Shown here: positions 63,576-63,792 of the stretch, piece by piece | How the letters are laid out: every line of letters begins with the position of its first letter | Position numbering within the stretch: position 1 is the first letter of the stretch | Origin: an uncultured Bacteroidales bacterium | Lineage (GTDB): Bacteria; Bacteroidota; Bacteroidia; Bacteroidales; Muribaculaceae | Direction: 5' to 3' | DNA length: 63,792 bases | Assembly: GCA_902792895.1 (NCBI GenBank) | Contig: CADBBK010000029.1 | Span: 1 to 63,792, forward strand | Program-made: the position numbers and the translations under genes | Notes under the pieces: model-generated | Database searches by the model: none | Told to the model about the DNA's origin: nothing | What the model saw: the letters and a program-made list of their open reading frames with translations, nothing else

Positions 63576-63745
63576 CGTTTCGGGTTGAGACTTCTTGTGA
63601 GTACGTGACAAATAATAGCCAGAAAATTAACATTTGAGGGTGGTTTCAAAAGAGGCCGTAAAACCTGTATTCATCGGGGTTCTTTCAGAAAATAAAGTGT
63701 TAAAATTCGCGTTTTTTTACGATTTGTAAAGGATTGAAAAATTCA

Positions 63746-63766
63746 AATGCTTGATTATCAAGCATT
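63746..63766. repeat. 21-bp perfect palindrome in the right terminal repeat
   Basis: Mirror of the palindrome at 27-47, with arms AATGCTTGAT and ATCAAGCATT. Confidence 0.7.
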
Positions 63767-63792
63767 AAAGGGTTGAAAAGGGAATTTTTTCC

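Larger units (their letters stand above)
60341..63792 (+). mobile_element. Right replication-module cassette (integrated plasmid/phage-like)
   Basis: Same gene and site order as the left cassette, on the opposite strand: unknown protein, iteron-like array, leader, HTH gene, stem-loop, initiator gene, ATPase gene, terminal repeat. The inner boundary lies between the tRNA-Arg terminator and about 60520. It has no recombinase, so it may extend past the window end. Confidence 0.65.
63490..63792. repeat. 303-bp inverted terminal repeat, right copy
   Basis: Reverse complement of 1-303 at 290 of 303 positions by hand count, no gaps. The terminal 99 bp match exactly. It begins directly after the ATPase stop codon. 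Confidence 0.95.

Overview
The window looks like a chromosomal segment of a Bacteroidales bacterium (Prevotellaceae/Muribaculaceae-like; I cannot fix the genus). The signs are Bacteroidota -7 promoter boxes (TAnnTTTG) in front of many genes, a Bacteroidota-type RpoZ, a parE-coaD-ctpA run, a tpiA-SPOR-folE run, BspA-like leucine-rich repeats, PCMD and calycin-like secreted proteins, repeated dockerin-like tails and a Por/T9SS-like C-terminal domain. The interior (about 3.4-60.3 kb) is ordinary core genome: recA, recR, recX, parE, asnS, tpiA, folE, mdh, pyrE, coaD, bamD, rpoZ, rpsO, ung, miaA, etfBA plus acyl-CoA dehydrogenase, and transport, cell-surface and secreted proteins.

The unusual part is the two ends. 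They are inverted copies of one kind of cassette. The outermost 303 bp at each end form a gap-free inverted repeat with 13 mismatches by my count; the outermost 99 bp are identical. Reading inward from the repeat, each cassette carries a DnaC-like AAA+ ATPase, an HTH_36 replication-initiator-like protein whose gene overlaps it, a conserved stem-loop, an excisionase-like HTH protein, a conserved structured leader, an iteron-like array, and a 288-302 residue protein I do not recognise. Each cassette ends just beyond the 3' end of a tRNA gene (tRNA-Leu(GAG) on the left, tRNA-Arg(CCG) on the right). Divergence is uneven: ends about 96%, HTH protein about 80%, initiator about 55%, ATPase and unknown protein about 25-30% (estimates by eye). 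The iteron sequences differ but sit in the same place. This resembles a family of integrated plasmid- or phage-like replicons that swap replication modules between shared ends. No integrase or transposase is visible, so the elements may extend beyond the window.

Layout. 0-3.3 kb: left cassette. 3.4-3.8: tRNA-Leu and two identical tRNA-Gly. 3.9-6.9: folE, SPOR protein, tpiA, acyl-ACP thioesterase. 7.0-11.5: very large C10 protease/BspA-LRR/dockerin protein. 11.9-15.7: etfB, etfA, acyl-CoA dehydrogenase. 16-16.9: CDF transporter. 16.9-21.5: tight operon of five exported proteins. 21.9-26: CapD-like sugar dehydratase, unknown protein, flavoprotein, methyltransferase. 26-34.2: recA, two acyltransferases, asnS, an rluB-like synthase with a long GYQ/RQG tract, tRNA-Val, mdh. 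34.4-40: recR, membrane protein, miaA, dipeptidyl peptidase IV, bcp. 40-44.8: bamD, rpoZ, comF-like, recX, patatin, pyrE, SRPBCC protein. 44.9-54.5: secreted GHL10 hydrolase, symporter, FGE-sulfatase-like protein, PrsW-like protease, secreted adhesin-like protein. 54.7-60.1: ctpA, coaD, parE, rpsO, ung. 60.2: tRNA-Arg, then the right cassette.

No rRNA, CRISPR array, toxin-antitoxin pair or recognisable insertion-sequence transposase was seen.
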